Positions 10,318 through 21,458 of a stretch of DNA of 64,000 nt are shown in pieces (position 1 is the first letter of the stretch; each line of letters starts with the position of its first letter). The DNA is from Phoma sp. XZ068 (taxonomy: Eukaryota > Ascomycota > Dothideomycetes > Pleosporales > Didymellaceae): NCBI GenBank assembly GCA_004835665.1, contig RBKR01000013.1:806001-870000 (forward strand), given 5' to 3'. Under the pieces are notes generated by a model that ran no database searches, was not told the origin of the DNA, and worked only from the letters and a program-made list of their open reading frames with translations. The translations under genes were made by a program, and so were the position numbers.

Positions 10318-10936
10318 GGCGGTTGGTGGTGGAGGTTCAAGTCGAGTTCAAGACAGATCGCGAAGTTTACAAGCAACGGGAAAATGCAGTGGCTTGTGCG
10401 TCCCTAGCGCAGTGAACCGCTGGAGATGCTGAGCGTGGCCCAATGATGGCGACCTGGCCCAGAAAGACCGGTGAAAACGGGGTACAGGTGTAGCTATAGC
10501 CTGGAGAGCGTATATGTACAGACCGCTACTCTCCCCTCGTCCCCGACTTCATAGCCCTCAGTCTGCCCGCACAGCGCTCCATTGTCTCGAAAATGCTACC
10601 AGGTGTCCTTACCGCGGGCCTGTGAGACGGACTAGGAAAGGAGGCATCAGGGCGCACTGTGGCTCGGCGCACTGGTCCCTTATTTTTGGATCGCCGCGGA
10701 TCCCGTACTCAACCAAAAGTTAAACCAGCGACACGTACTCCTTAGGTGAAGACCCCTTCACTCCGCCACGCTCATTCCGCAGCCGCGTCACCCACGCTTC
10801 CTCTTGCCAGACTCGTCGAACCTGTAAGGCAGCAACTTTCTTGATATTCTGCGTCCCTTTGCACTGTCCAGAGGCCACATCTACTCTTTCCCAACGCTAT
10901 ACCGTCCCAATCAGGCACGCGCATCGACAGCTGACA
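10318..10936. promoter_or_regulatory. divergent promoter, ERJ5 / PRA1-family gene
   Basis: These 619 bp lie between the ERJ5 start (minus) and the PRA1 gene start (plus), so both promoters must be here. The 150 bp before the PRA1 start are pyrimidine-rich on the plus strand, as is common near fungal transcription starts. No motif could be assigned. Confidence 0.6.
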
Positions 10937-11581
10937 ATGACTTCTCCTGCAGAACGCGAAGAACAGCACCAGACTCTCATCACTCCCGACCTCCCTCAGC
11001 CCAACACCACCACCACCACCCGCCAGACAAGCAACCCCTTCGCTGCCGCCATGTCACGCTTCAACATCCCCATCTCCGCCCTGACGTCCAGGATGGACCT
11101 CTCAGGACGCTTCGACGGCCTGCGCTCCACCTCCGTCTCCTCGCGCTTCGCCAACCTGCGCCCCATCAGCGAGTTCCTCGACTTCAAGCGCATCTCCAAG
11201 CCCGCCAACTTCAGCGAGGCGCAAAGCCGCGTCAACTACAACCTGGGCTACTTCTCCAGCAACTACGCCGCTGTCTTTGCTATGCTCAGCATCTACAGCT
11301 TGCTTACCCACTTGCTGCTGCTCTTCGTCATCATCTTCGTTATTGGTGGCATGTACGGCATTGGCAAGCTCGAAGGCAACGACCTTCAGCTCGGCTCGTG
11401 GCGCGCAACCACATCGCAGCTGTACACCACACTTGCCATCATCGCCATCCCTCTTGGCCTGTGGTCTTCTCCCTTCTCTGCTGTACTTTGGCTCATTGGT
11501 GCCTCCGGTGTCACCATCATCGGCCACGCTGCATTCCTCGATAAGCCCATCGAGTCAGCTTTTTCCGAGGAGGCGGTCTAG
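10937..11581 (+). CDS. PRA1/Yip3 family Rab acceptor membrane protein
   Basis: A single-exon 214-aa protein. PRA1/Yip3 proteins bind prenylated Rab GTPases and act in ER-Golgi traffic. The family core runs from MSRFNIPIS to the end. It has a conserved FANLRPISEF and RVNYNLGYFSSNY before the first membrane region, two hydrophobic hairpins (about 110-140 and 155-200), and a C-terminal acidic tail FSEEAV. The ATG at 10937 gives a 38-residue Thr/Gln-rich extension. An internal ATG at 11051 (MSRFNIP) is the usual family start, so either could be used. The divergent neighbour is ERJ5. The next gene downstream begins only about 130 bp after the stop. Confidence 0.93.
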   Translation: MTSPAEREEQHQTLITPDLPQPNTTTTTRQTSNPFAAAMSRFNIPISALTSRMDLSGRFDGLRSTSVSSRFANLRPISEFLDFKRISKPANFSEAQSRVNYNLGYFSSNYAAVFAMLSIYSLLTHLLLLFVIIFVIGGMYGIGKLEGNDLQLGSWRATTSQLYTTLAIIAIPLGLWSSPFSAVLWLIGASGVTIIGHAAFLDKPIESAFSEEAV

Positions 11582-11709
11582 GTGGTCGGCCGCGAACTCC
11601 TCATGCTTCGCCCCCATGGGGAAGACCATTAGGGGGATCAGGTGTGGGGAGGTATTTGGAGGGTGAGGAAGACGTGTATAGATTTCAGGAAGTGGGCAGT
11701 GATACCGAA

Positions 11710-12978
11710 ATGACTGGCGTTAATGTAGAACATGGAACTCAGCAGGCTTCGAATAGCAAGCAACTTCTAAACAAGGACGACTTGTACTTCAGCGATATGG
11801 ATATACGAGCATGGGAACGACGGACAGCCGCGCTTGGAGGCACGCCCAACAGGAACGACCGCGGCTATCTGGAGGACGAAGGCTACTACGACGATTCAGG
11901 AGAAGCTATGTCTGCAGCTGAATACGAAGAAGTGCTCTTTCAACGCGTTCTCGACAAAATCCGACTAGCAAGAGCAGCAGACATTCCTGATGTGCAACTC
12001 ACGCCTGAAGAGCTCGATGCATATCAATCGAAGCTTCACGGCACAAGGACATCTACAGCGCGCCCGTCACGAAGCCCTCGATCTTCACCCCTCAACGATA
12101 CTATGAGTGTAGCAAACGCCAGCACTGCCGGCAAGAAAGGCTCAAGCAGTTCACGAAGCAAAAAGGAGCAGCAGCGATCATCCATGTTCGCTTCGAAACC
12201 CAAGAAAGAGAAGCCTAGCAGCCGCAAACGTGCTCCCTCGAATGTGACAAGCGCACCCCCGCCTGGCTTCATGATACCTGGCCCAGACGGACAGCCAATC
12301 TACACCCCAATCAATGCTTATCAAGGCAATTTGGCTCTTGATCAAGTAACACCACCCCTACCCACATCCCGCAACGTCTCGAACAGCGAACCGCCTCCAA
12401 TGCCCACGCGAGTCGCTCTAAGAGAAATGCCAGGTGCCTTCCCCGGCGCCCTTCCCACCTCTCCACACCTATACCGCCCAACAACTCCCTTGGATGAGGC
12501 CCATCCGTCGCCGCGAGACTTGGGACCCGGCTATGACGGCCTGGGCATCATCACACGATCCTCTGCCAAATCATCCTCGAAGCAGTCCTCGAAACTCAAG
12601 ACCACGCCTGTGGAACCCTACCAGTACCACAACTTTAGCTCCTCGTCGTCCACACAATCCTCTCCCAAACCAAAGTACACGAGAAGAGTGTCCTCGGCTG
12701 AGAGCAGCTATACAGCGATGCCGCGCCGTGTCCCTGTGCCAACGCCGCGGCCAGCGCCGGTGCAGGCAGGCTATTCAGAGACGAATTCCAGTCCGCGAGC
12801 GTCCGTCTCGAGGGTCGAGGTGGTACCGGATGCGTTTGACAAGGATGTTGGGGCAGTTGATGCCGATGCGCAGACTATCAGCGGTAAGTCTGTCAAGAGC
12901 AGCTCGAAACATGGGTCTGGTACCGCGGGGAAGGATGAGAGGAAGCGGAAGAGTGGGAAGAGTAAGAAGAAGTATTGA
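11710..12978 (+). CDS. conserved fungal protein of unknown function, Ser/Lys-rich
   Basis: The frame is open from 11644, but the first in-frame ATG is at 11710 (422 aa). An upstream exon is possible, and the ATG at 11616 lies in another frame. The N-terminal 120 residues look folded: DLYFSDMDIRAWERRTAALGG, then AAEYEEVLFQRVLDKIRLAR, then a helix ending ELDAYQSKLHG. The rest is low complexity: Ser/Lys-rich patches (nuclear-localisation-like RKRAPS), a PPPGFMIPGPDGQPIY segment, proline-rich stretches, and a very basic end (KRKSGKSKKKY). I do not recognise a named domain. The distance of 128 bp from the PRA1 stop is short for separate transcripts. The function is unknown. Confidence 0.8.
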   Translation: MTGVNVEHGTQQASNSKQLLNKDDLYFSDMDIRAWERRTAALGGTPNRNDRGYLEDEGYYDDSGEAMSAAEYEEVLFQRVLDKIRLARAADIPDVQLTPEELDAYQSKLHGTRTSTARPSRSPRSSPLNDTMSVANASTAGKKGSSSSRSKKEQQRSSMFASKPKKEKPSSRKRAPSNVTSAPPPGFMIPGPDGQPIYTPINAYQGNLALDQVTPPLPTSRNVSNSEPPPMPTRVALREMPGAFPGALPTSPHLYRPTTPLDEAHPSPRDLGPGYDGLGIITRSSAKSSSKQSSKLKTTPVEPYQYHNFSSSSSTQSSPKPKYTRRVSSAESSYTAMPRRVPVPTPRPAPVQAGYSETNSSPRASVSRVEVVPDAFDKDVGAVDADAQTISGKSVKSSSKHGSGTAGKDERKRKSGKSKKKY

Positions 12979-13211
12979 GTGCTGTATTGTTGTGTTGTAG
13001 AAGAGTCCTGTTGAGGTAGCTTGCTTAATGAAGTTGTGCCTTGAGTTGTGATATGCAAGGTATTTTTTACACAGTATTGGAAGCATTGCGTGAGATACAT
13101 ATGGATCAGCATCGTCTTGATTTAAGCTAAATATACTCTTCTCTGCTCGTAGAAATAGCATGGGGTATATTCTATCCTTCATACGACGCCATTATGCCGT
13201 ATTCCCAACCT

Positions 13212-16200
13212 TCACAGCCCGGTTGTAACTCGCATTTGCTCCTCCCCCCTCAACACCACCCCGTCCTTCCCTCCCCTCCTCGGCTTCCCAAACAAACACC
13301 TCCACAGATCATCATTCTGCACGGCCTCGCCTGCACCACCCTTGCTAAGCAGTTGGCTAAGCGGCGCAGCCTCCATTTCCGCCGAATTCGCTTTGTCGAG
13401 TGAAGACTCCTGCTTCGCGACTGGTGTCGCCGTACCAGACGACGTAGAACTATGTGTAACCGCACTCTTCATGTGCTCTAGGCGGCGGGCAACGGAGATA
13501 TCGTAGATGGCTTCCTCAACCGTGTTGCTGATCAAGTACATGAAGACTGTTGTTGGGCGGCGCTGGCCGATGCGGTGGACGCGCGCGATGGCCTGGAGTT
13601 CGATTGCCGGGTTGATGAGCGGTTCGCATAGGAAGACGTATGTTGCGTTTACGAGGTTGAGGCCCGACGAGTCTGATTTGGCGTCGAGGAGGAAGGCTTC
13701 GATTGCGGCGTTCTTTTTGAATTTCTCGATGCCGTCTTTTTCGCGGATGTTGGAGCAGCCGATTTTCCAGGCCCGGAAGGCGGTTTCGAGGACGTCGAGG
13801 AAGTCGCGGTATTGGCTGAAGATGACGGATTTGGAACCGGGGTCGTTGGCCCGAATCCAGAGGAGGTGTTTGGCGAGCATGTCTATTTTTGAGCCATAGG
13901 AGCCAGAGAGGTCAATCATCTTGATCTCTTTGAGGGTTGTGTCGCTGAGGTCGGAGTAGATGGATATATCAGTCGTCTTAGGTGTTGAAGCCTGCGGGGA
14001 GCTTTCTGGGGGTGGAGATTCGGGCTTTGCGGGTATCTCGCTGGGTTTGAGGCTGATGTCTTTGAAGTCGGAGCTCTTTAATTTTTGTTTGCAGAGTGGA
14101 CAAGTTCGGTGTGCGTGCCACCACTGATTGATGCACTCTTTGCAATACTAGGATACAACATTAGTCCACATTTTAGTAGGTTTGGAAGTGGCTTACTTTA
14201 TGTCCACAGGTCGTGAGAACGCCGACCTCAATCGTCTCCTGACAAATAATGCAATCCGCAGCTGCGCTCTTCTGGTCTTCGGCTCTCAGGTTCATTAAAT
14301 AGACGTGTTTCGCTTTTAAAGCATTCACCGCTTCCAGGCTCTTCCCTCGCCGGTAGTCGAATACTTGGAAAGCGCCCAGGTCAAACTTGTCATCAAGCTT
14401 CTCCTTGTATGCAGCAACTGTATCCGAGATATGCTGAAACTGTCGATAGTATTCCAGACGCTGATTCATAGTGCCACGGAACAATTCCTGCTCTTTCTCC
14501 ATTTCGATAAGAGCCTTCGTTTGCTGTGACATGACAGTCTGAATACCAGCCAGGTGCTTCTGGAGCACAGCCGATTCAGCTGCAGCACGATTGTCGTCAT
14601 TCTCTGCCCTCCACTGCAAGGGAGTGATCTTTGAGCGAAGTTCTGCTATCACACCCTTCAAAGATCCACCATGCAAAGTCGCCATCAGCTCCTTCCGCTG
14701 TTTTGCGAACTCAAGAAGCAGCTCAGGGGCATGGCCTTTGTCATTCTCCGGATCCGTTTCACGTGCCTTTCTCTCCGCAGTTTTCAGTTCCTCGTCAATC
14801 AGGGTGTCTCGTAAACCATGGACTGCAAGACTTCGATCGGCAACGAGGGTGCGAAGCGCCATAATCGACACGTACAGCTCGTCCTGTGCTTTCAGAGAGT
14901 TTTCGTACTCTTCTCCGGTGGTTTCCATATCGTCATCATCGTCCGTGAGGCGCATCAACAAGATCTCAACAATCTTCGTGCGCCATTCTTGGATCTTTAC
15001 AGCTTGAGCGTTCAGGAAATCGCTAATCTCATCTATCGTTCCCAGAACGCGTCGGCTTTCAATACCACCAAGATCTGGGAGGTCGTCAACGCTGGGTAGC
15101 TGGTGGTACGGTCTCCCGGCTTCAACCTTCCTCATTTGTCGTTGTGTGGTGGTTTTGACCTCACTGAGTAGTTCACGTCGAATCACCTTGGCCTGGTCGT
15201 ACCACTCTGTTTCCAGTTGTTCCTCGCGGAGAGATTGTTCCGTTTCCGCCTGTTGTGCATCAAGGTACTCCTTAATCTGGTGGTGTGTCGTAGCAATGAA
15301 GAACCGGCACATGTGTTCAAGCTCCAAAAACGTTCGCAGGGATCTGCGAATAGCCGATATGTTGCCCAAGTTCTCTTTCTCGGATGTGTCTTCGGCCTCA
15401 GACTCCTCCTCATGTTTGACTGTAGTTGCTGACACGCCCAGTCTGTTCTGTTCTTGCTCTAGTTCTTGTCGACACATGGAGACATATACACTTGTCTCCT
15501 CCAAAGCCGTAATGTAGCAGGGTAGTGCAGTTTCTGCGCGGTTCTCGACATTGCCAGCATATGCCATAACGTGACCCATTTTGATCCGGTTGATAATCGT
15601 CTCGCGAGCATCAGACTTCCACCTAGTACTGTTCTGATCAATCATAATCTCTAAAACTTCGTGAACGGTTCGCAGAGGCCCATTTCTTGCGCCCAAGGCT
15701 CTTTTGTTCTTGCGTCCGACATGTGCGTGGAGGCAGGTCTGTCTCAAGCGAATCAGCCACTCGCGCATTCGCTCCAGTGTCTCCGGGCTACTTGGGTCAC
15801 TGTCTGCATCCAAAGGTTCTCCTTCTGGTCCAAGCCAGCACTCATCACACATTTGGCGAACAAGATCAGCGTAGTTCTGCTCCTCAATCGCAGTAAAGGG
15901 TATAGTGATGACGGCACGCTTCTGCGGAGGAAGACGAAGATCGTTACGAACCTTATCCTTGGTGTGCCGTAATGTGATCTGATTGAATATGGCGTAAAAT
16001 GAAGACTTGTCCAAGCGGCCCCACACGATCTTATTCTGGGCGAAGGTATCGCATCTCAAGAACGTCAGAAGACCTCGCAAGTCTTGTACGTCCTTTCGCA
16101 GTGGGGTGCCAGAAACCGCCCAAGCATTGCACCGAGGGATGACGCGCGCAACCTTGGCCGCGTTGCTGACACCACTTTCCACCATTTGAGCCTCATCCAG

Positions 16201-17751
16201 ACAAACTCTCCACCATGAAATCTCCACGAGTGGGCTTTTGCGACGTTCGTGGCGTCGCTCGTGCCGGGACGATCGATCAGGCGGTGGCGTAGCATAATGA
16301 ATTTCCTTCGATAACACGCCATATGTCGTCAGAACTACATCGTAGCGCATCAGTTCTTCTACTGTCGCTGCTGAATGTTCCTTCTTCGGTGCGCTTGACG
16401 GCGGAAGGCCTTTGTAGTGGAGAACTTTCAAATCTGGTGCATGTGCGTGTATCTCGCTTCGCCATTGCTCGAGGATGCTGGGCGGGGTGATGATAAGCGT
16501 AGCCCCTGATGTGCGAACGTAGGCCCCCGTGTTCGTATCGAAGAGTTTTTCATCTTGAATTGGGCGCTTGTGATGTGAAATCAGAGCAATGAGCTCAACA
16601 GTCTTGCCTAGACCCATTTCCTCTGCTAGAATGCCACCTCTTAATGACTGCAGCGCATCACCTTTTGCAGCCTCCAGGTCGGCAACAATCATGCCTCTTA
16701 GCCCACTGACATAACATTTGGTCCCATTCGTATCGTTTGCAAGACTAAATGATGCTGGCGTGACATTCTGAACGAAAGGTTCAAGTTGCCCTGTCGCTGA
16801 GTACGCCACGCCTTCTCGTCGCAACAACCAGTCCACAGCCCTCTGCTGGAAAGGATAAAGGGTCGTATCTAACAATTTATGCTGAATCTGGGGCGGTATA
16901 TGTAGATCTACAGGCGGAACGTAAACTGAATCGTAGAAATCCGAAAGCGCCCAGGGTGCGTTAGATTGTGCGGTCACGTCGTGGAAATACCTCGAGAGCA
17001 AGCGTAGGTCTTCCTTCATGAGATAGGCGCTCACGGACGTGTCTTCCACCACAGATACCCCCAAAAGCCAACGAAGCTCCACGTCTAATTTGTATGTATG
17101 CGGTAATGTAGGTAACGGCGAGAGTGAACATCGAGAGAAGGCAGCCCGAGGCTTTATTCGAGTCCTGCGATCATGAACTTTGTATGCTAGCGATTCGGCG
17201 GCCTTGATGTGTGGCGTGACAGCTTGGAGGGAGGTGGCATCGGCGGCGGCAAGGACATCGATGCTCGCATTAGTGATTGCATCGAATAGCACGATCCTAC
17301 ACTGGTTGACACCAAGTTTGGAGAAGTTCTGAAAGGAAAGAACAACTGGTTTCTCGGTGTTGGAGGCTGGTAGGGTCGAGTGCGTTGAGCTCAAGTCGGG
17401 TGCGAGGTTCTATATTCGTCAGTCTGGCATGCTTTGTAGCTGGTAGTGTAGACCTACCAGATTGAAGGAAACCCTCGCAAGGACCACGCTTCGATCCTCC
17501 TGAAATTGTGCAGGCTGAGAATCATAAGAACTTTTGAGATCGATCTTAAGTCTCTTCTGCGGTCGCTCTTCGCATTGACTTTGGGCGTCTGCAGCGGCAA
17601 AAAGGGCTTGTACGGTATCTAGGTTCTGCGCAGCGGCTTGGGGTATCGGCGGTGGTGGAAGTGATGCGCCTCTTGAACTTGCTTCAACAAATTCGCTGAT
17701 TGCCTGTGATCTGAAAGCTAGGACTTCTGCATCGACGTTAAAGCGAGCCAT
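13212..17751 (-). CDS. SNF2-family helicase with RING finger, Irc20/SHPRH-like
   Basis: Exons are 17751-17458, 17409-14197 and 14147-13212; introns are 48 and 49 bp; the protein has 1480 aa, close to yeast Irc20 (about 1550). Helicase motif I is at 364-368 (GLGKT in ILAEEMGLGKTVEL). The motif II box is DEAQ (503-506), as in the SHPRH/Rad5-type proteins. A long coiled linker with many Glu/Gln follows. A RING finger (CIICQETIEVGVLTTCGHKYC.. to CPLC) is split by intron 2. The second helicase lobe follows (SVIFSQYRDF, then QAIARVHRIGQRR). RING between the two lobes is the layout of SHPRH/Irc20. These are chromatin-associated ubiquitin ligases linked to DNA repair and recombination. All catalytic motifs look intact. 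The C-terminal 90 residues are Ser/Ala-rich and unconserved. Confidence 0.93.
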
Positions 17752-18184
17752 GCTCAGCGACTAAGACGAGGAGGAGGACATGGAGAGCAATGACGCTCGA
17801 CGCGGACGCGATGGACGACCGCTAGTGGTATCGATAAGCAGGGATGACGCCCCACCGGTAGGCAGCCGTCTGGCTCGACGCGGTCCACACCTTCCATTGA
17901 CGATCGTCATCCGCGTCGTTAAAGGTATGCCATGCTTTGGGAAAGCCGGATTGTTGGATGGCTGCCTGTGATGAGTTCTTACCGTGTATCTTTCTTACCA
18001 CCATCTCCAGTGGCGTGGGCGAGCTGCATTCAACTGCATCCATCTGCGACGTATCTTGCAAACGGACTTCAACGACAGGGCATGGTGATTGTGGTTGGGT
18101 TGAAAAGTCGACAGAGCTTTTATTCGCTTTATAGGGTATCAAACGCCGAAAACCAGGACTCGTTTGCTGTCATAGAAACGGTTA
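17752..18184. other. intergenic between two minus-strand genes
   Basis: These 433 bp contain the promoter of the SNF2-RING gene. ORFs on both strands (17780-17971 plus, 17822-18142 minus, 17932-18195 plus) are open but unlike any family I know. The first starts only 28 bp from the SNF2-RING start. Confidence 0.5.
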
Positions 18185-18934
18185 CTACTCTGTAGCAAGG
18201 ACCTTCTTAATAGGCTCAGCGGCCTCAATAAACTTCTCGACCATGGTGTCAAGCTTTGTGAGGTCGTCTTTGCCCTTTTTAACTTCCGCAATAAGCTTTT
18301 GTTTCTGTTTGAGTTTCTCTTGTCTCCGCTCCTCCAACTTGAGGCGGACTTGGTGTTCGTGCTCTATGCGTGCTGCTGTGAGGTCGTGTTCGGATAGCTC
18401 TTTGTGCTCCGGAAATTCTTCGAGGAACTCTTCGACGGGTATGAGTGGTAGTTTCATGTATTTGTGGCTGTAGAGCGCGTGTTAGCCCCGCTTTGATTCG
18501 CATCTCTAGACTTGTACGTACTCGTAGTTCTCGGCGGCTGAGATCTCAGACCGCAGGGACTGCTCCTCGTACTTGAGATTGTGTAGGCCCAGGATCAAAG
18601 CGTCGTTCACCGCCTTGACATCTGCAGTGTTTGCTTTCTCCTCACGCACGCGCAACACACTCTGCCGGTACAAGGTCTTTATGATTGAGAGTTGTGCCCT
18701 GATATACTTCTCCTTTTTCTCTATCTCGGTCTTGATGTGCTTCTCAGTTTCTGTGGAGGCCTGCTGATTCAACGGATGCGCCGTCTGGTAGTCCACGAGC
18801 TCGTTGATGAGATGCTTTAGTTTCTGCACTTCCTGATAAAGGCGCGCATTGTGAGGCGTCTTTAAGAAATCCGCGATATTGAATGTCGACAGGTCGGCGG
18901 AAAACATGTCGCTTGACACCATTTGTTCGTCCAT
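18185..18934 (-). CDS. THO complex subunit 5-like protein (Thoc5 family)
   Basis: Exons are 18934-18522 and 18467-18185; the intron is 54 bp; the protein has 231 aa. The exon join gives NYDHKYMKLPLIPVEEFL, matching the Thoc5 signature (HKY..PLI..EEF), and HNLKYEEQSLRSEI fits the conserved helix before it. The protein is almost wholly helical with strong coiled-coil stretches (residues 65-110 and 165-200, rich in Glu/Lys/Gln). THO couples transcription to mRNA export and protects against R-loops in the nucleus. It is much shorter than animal THOC5 (about 680 aa), as is normal for the fungal form, which keeps only the N-terminal coiled-coil part. The start was chosen as the first ATG of the frame. 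Confidence 0.85.
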
Positions 18935-21458
18935 GGTGTGCGATAGTTGAGGTTATGACATAGCGGCCTTTGGTGGGCTTCGACGTTCTGTTCACGCCAA
19001 GAAATATGCGCGCTAGCACGTGATTTCAAACGCGACAGAAATGTTGTGCAGATGGATGTCCGCTTCGGTCCTCTCCAATGCAAACGCGGCTTTTGGCACC
19101 AATTGACTGCTCCAGCCCGCTCTTTGCAGCAACTCAAATGCAGTCGAGCTGGAGAAGTACTTCGCAAGCAATTAGGCCAAGACGATTCCCTCAATCTTTT
19201 ATTACGACATATCTGCACAGAAACTGCAAGAGTGCTCGAAGTTCTATTGCAGGTCACAATAGTGGGCTCGCTTTTCCGGCAAGGCTACGCTCTCAGGCCC
19301 GAGTCACCGGAGTGCTCCACATGGCAAGAATCTCGGGATGCCTTGCAAAGATCTCTTCGATCTGCTGTGCCGCATGGGTCACTCCCCGTACCCAGCTTGC
19401 TTGAGACACACATACTGTTATTTGCACATCTTAGTACGAATTCCTATTGCGTCTGTTATTGTCTTCACATATGATGCTATTATACTATGCTCCAAACGTT
19501 CAATAATGTTAGACAGCACGAACGGAGAGACTAGTCGCAACGGCGGAGGGCTGAGAAGGTCCAGATTGCCGGATTCCATACGCCATGGCGCGGCAGATTC
19601 GCAGCCCTGGTTCCAATAGCGCGGACACGGAGATGAACCGCGTCTCGATGCTCAGCTAACAAGGCGGACCCGCACAGACGGGGATGGACGAAACAACAGC
19701 ACACAATCCACGGTGTTTGCAGATGCAGATGCAGATGCGAACTCATGCATCAAATCTGCAATGCTCTTATTCACTTTGGCTTTCCTTTTTCCCAATCGTC
19801 ATGAAAGCACAATCTTATATCCCGGACTGCAAATCCCCAAAGCCGTTCTGTTCACGGCAATTCCTTCATGTGGACACTCTCGACGCTCGGTAATACTTGA
19901 CCTTTCGGCAACGTGGTCGGTGAGACATTTTCGATAAACGAAGCTTGGTGCCTGACGCAAGCGACTAGAATCGTTGCAGCTGTCACGCTAACGTACGGCA
20001 ATGAGAGCCTCTGAACTAAACCGCCAAACCTTGATGCGCCCGTCAGACGCGGAGAAAATGCAACACAGCCAACCAATAAGAATATTTCCCCCAAATACAC
20101 CACGTGGAGATCAGGCCATGTTGAGGCCAATGTTGGGCCTGGCAAGTGTTCCGAATCGACTCAAGCACTGACGGTGTTTCCTCCGATGGTTGTTTCGCCT
20201 CGCCTTGCCGAAGTCTTCGTCGTCACCTTCAAATAGTCAGGGGCACCATAATGTCTAGATACAAGGGAGCCTTCGCGGAAACGGATCTGGAGCCTTCAAT
20301 TCATCATTTGCAAAGGGAGGCTGAATCTCGCCTTATCCAGATGTGGCGTCTCCCGCCTACCAAGCCAACGAACAGTGGGCCAGTGTGTGACAGCACACAC
20401 TTTTTTCCGTTGTACCATGACAGATCAACACGATGTATCTTTTCTAGGCGACGTTAGTTGACAAAGTTCCAACGGGAGGATCCACCAGACGTATGCAAAT
20501 TGACAATTAGCCCAAACGATCATCTTTCGATGAGAGATTGAGGATCTCCATATGTGGCTTGTTAGCGCACCTCAATTTGTTTTTACATGGTTCGGCGTCC
20601 TAACGGTGCCTTGTCAACAAACAGGTGGCGGCGCTCGTGTTCGCCAATATGTATACAGGATGTGGACGGTCGTGTTGCGAGGTCAACAATGGTTACTATC
20701 GATTACTCAACTAAAGGGGTACGTTGGCAGCTTGTACAACAACAGCTGCTAATTAAGGTATCATACATGTCGATTTACGATCGGATCTTCGGGGTCACAC
20801 GAGATGCAAAGCCACCTGAATGTCACAACAACAGATACTAGAGGATTCGCATTTGCATACGAGATTGCGCTAATGTTGGTGGCGGTACAGCAGGCATCCT
20901 TGTCAATTTATGAAGTGGACCTTATCTAGGTATGGTACTTCTATTACTACACGGCACATGCAGAAGACTTACGCCTTGCTGCAGTGGTGAGCAAGCAATA
21001 AGAGATCGTACATATAGCGCATTAAAGACCAACTTTTAAGTGTGTGCAAGTGCGCACGTGGCAATGCGGCTGTCAGGGTGTCAATCTTTCCTGGGATACT
21101 CCTTGGACAGTCCCGGATCTACGCCATCTGGCTGGCTGCACAAGCGGGGTCCATTAGCGCTGGCTCCGGGGCAGGCGATGACCTGAACTCTATTCTGGGC
21201 CGTCCGTTGACCTCGAACCCCATCACCAAAGTTTCACCATGTGAAAGAACATGATTCGCGGAATTGTGCCATCAAGCCTGGAAGCGCTCGTGAAGGTTTC
21301 GTACCCGCGTGGCCCAGAGCGGGCGGACGGCGAGCATAACCATGGAACTAATACTGGGGCAATGCGAATAGTCAGGAACAAAAAGCCAGGGACGTCCCGT
21401 ACCCTCTTGTCTTGGTGCTTCGTTCCCTTCCAAACTCCGCTTCCTGTCTGTTGTTGTC
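18935..21458. other. intergenic, no supported gene
   Basis: This 2.5 kb interval lies between the divergent THO5-like and ankyrin genes. A plus-strand stretch at 19046-19474 is open in two frames for over 100 codons, and also open on the minus strand. That suggests low stop density rather than a gene. From 19.9 to 21.0 kb the DNA is more AT-rich and featureless. I see no tRNA or transposon ends. Confidence 0.5.

Noticed and set aside
17780..18195. Plus-strand two-exon candidate opposite the SNF2-RING promoter
   Set aside because: It would start 28 bp from a divergent start codon and overlap the THO5-like stop; no family features.
19046..19474. 142- and 108-codon plus ORFs beside the THO5-like gene
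   Set aside because: The second has a basic N-terminus like a mitochondrial leader, but both plus frames and the minus strand are open together and no family is recognisable.
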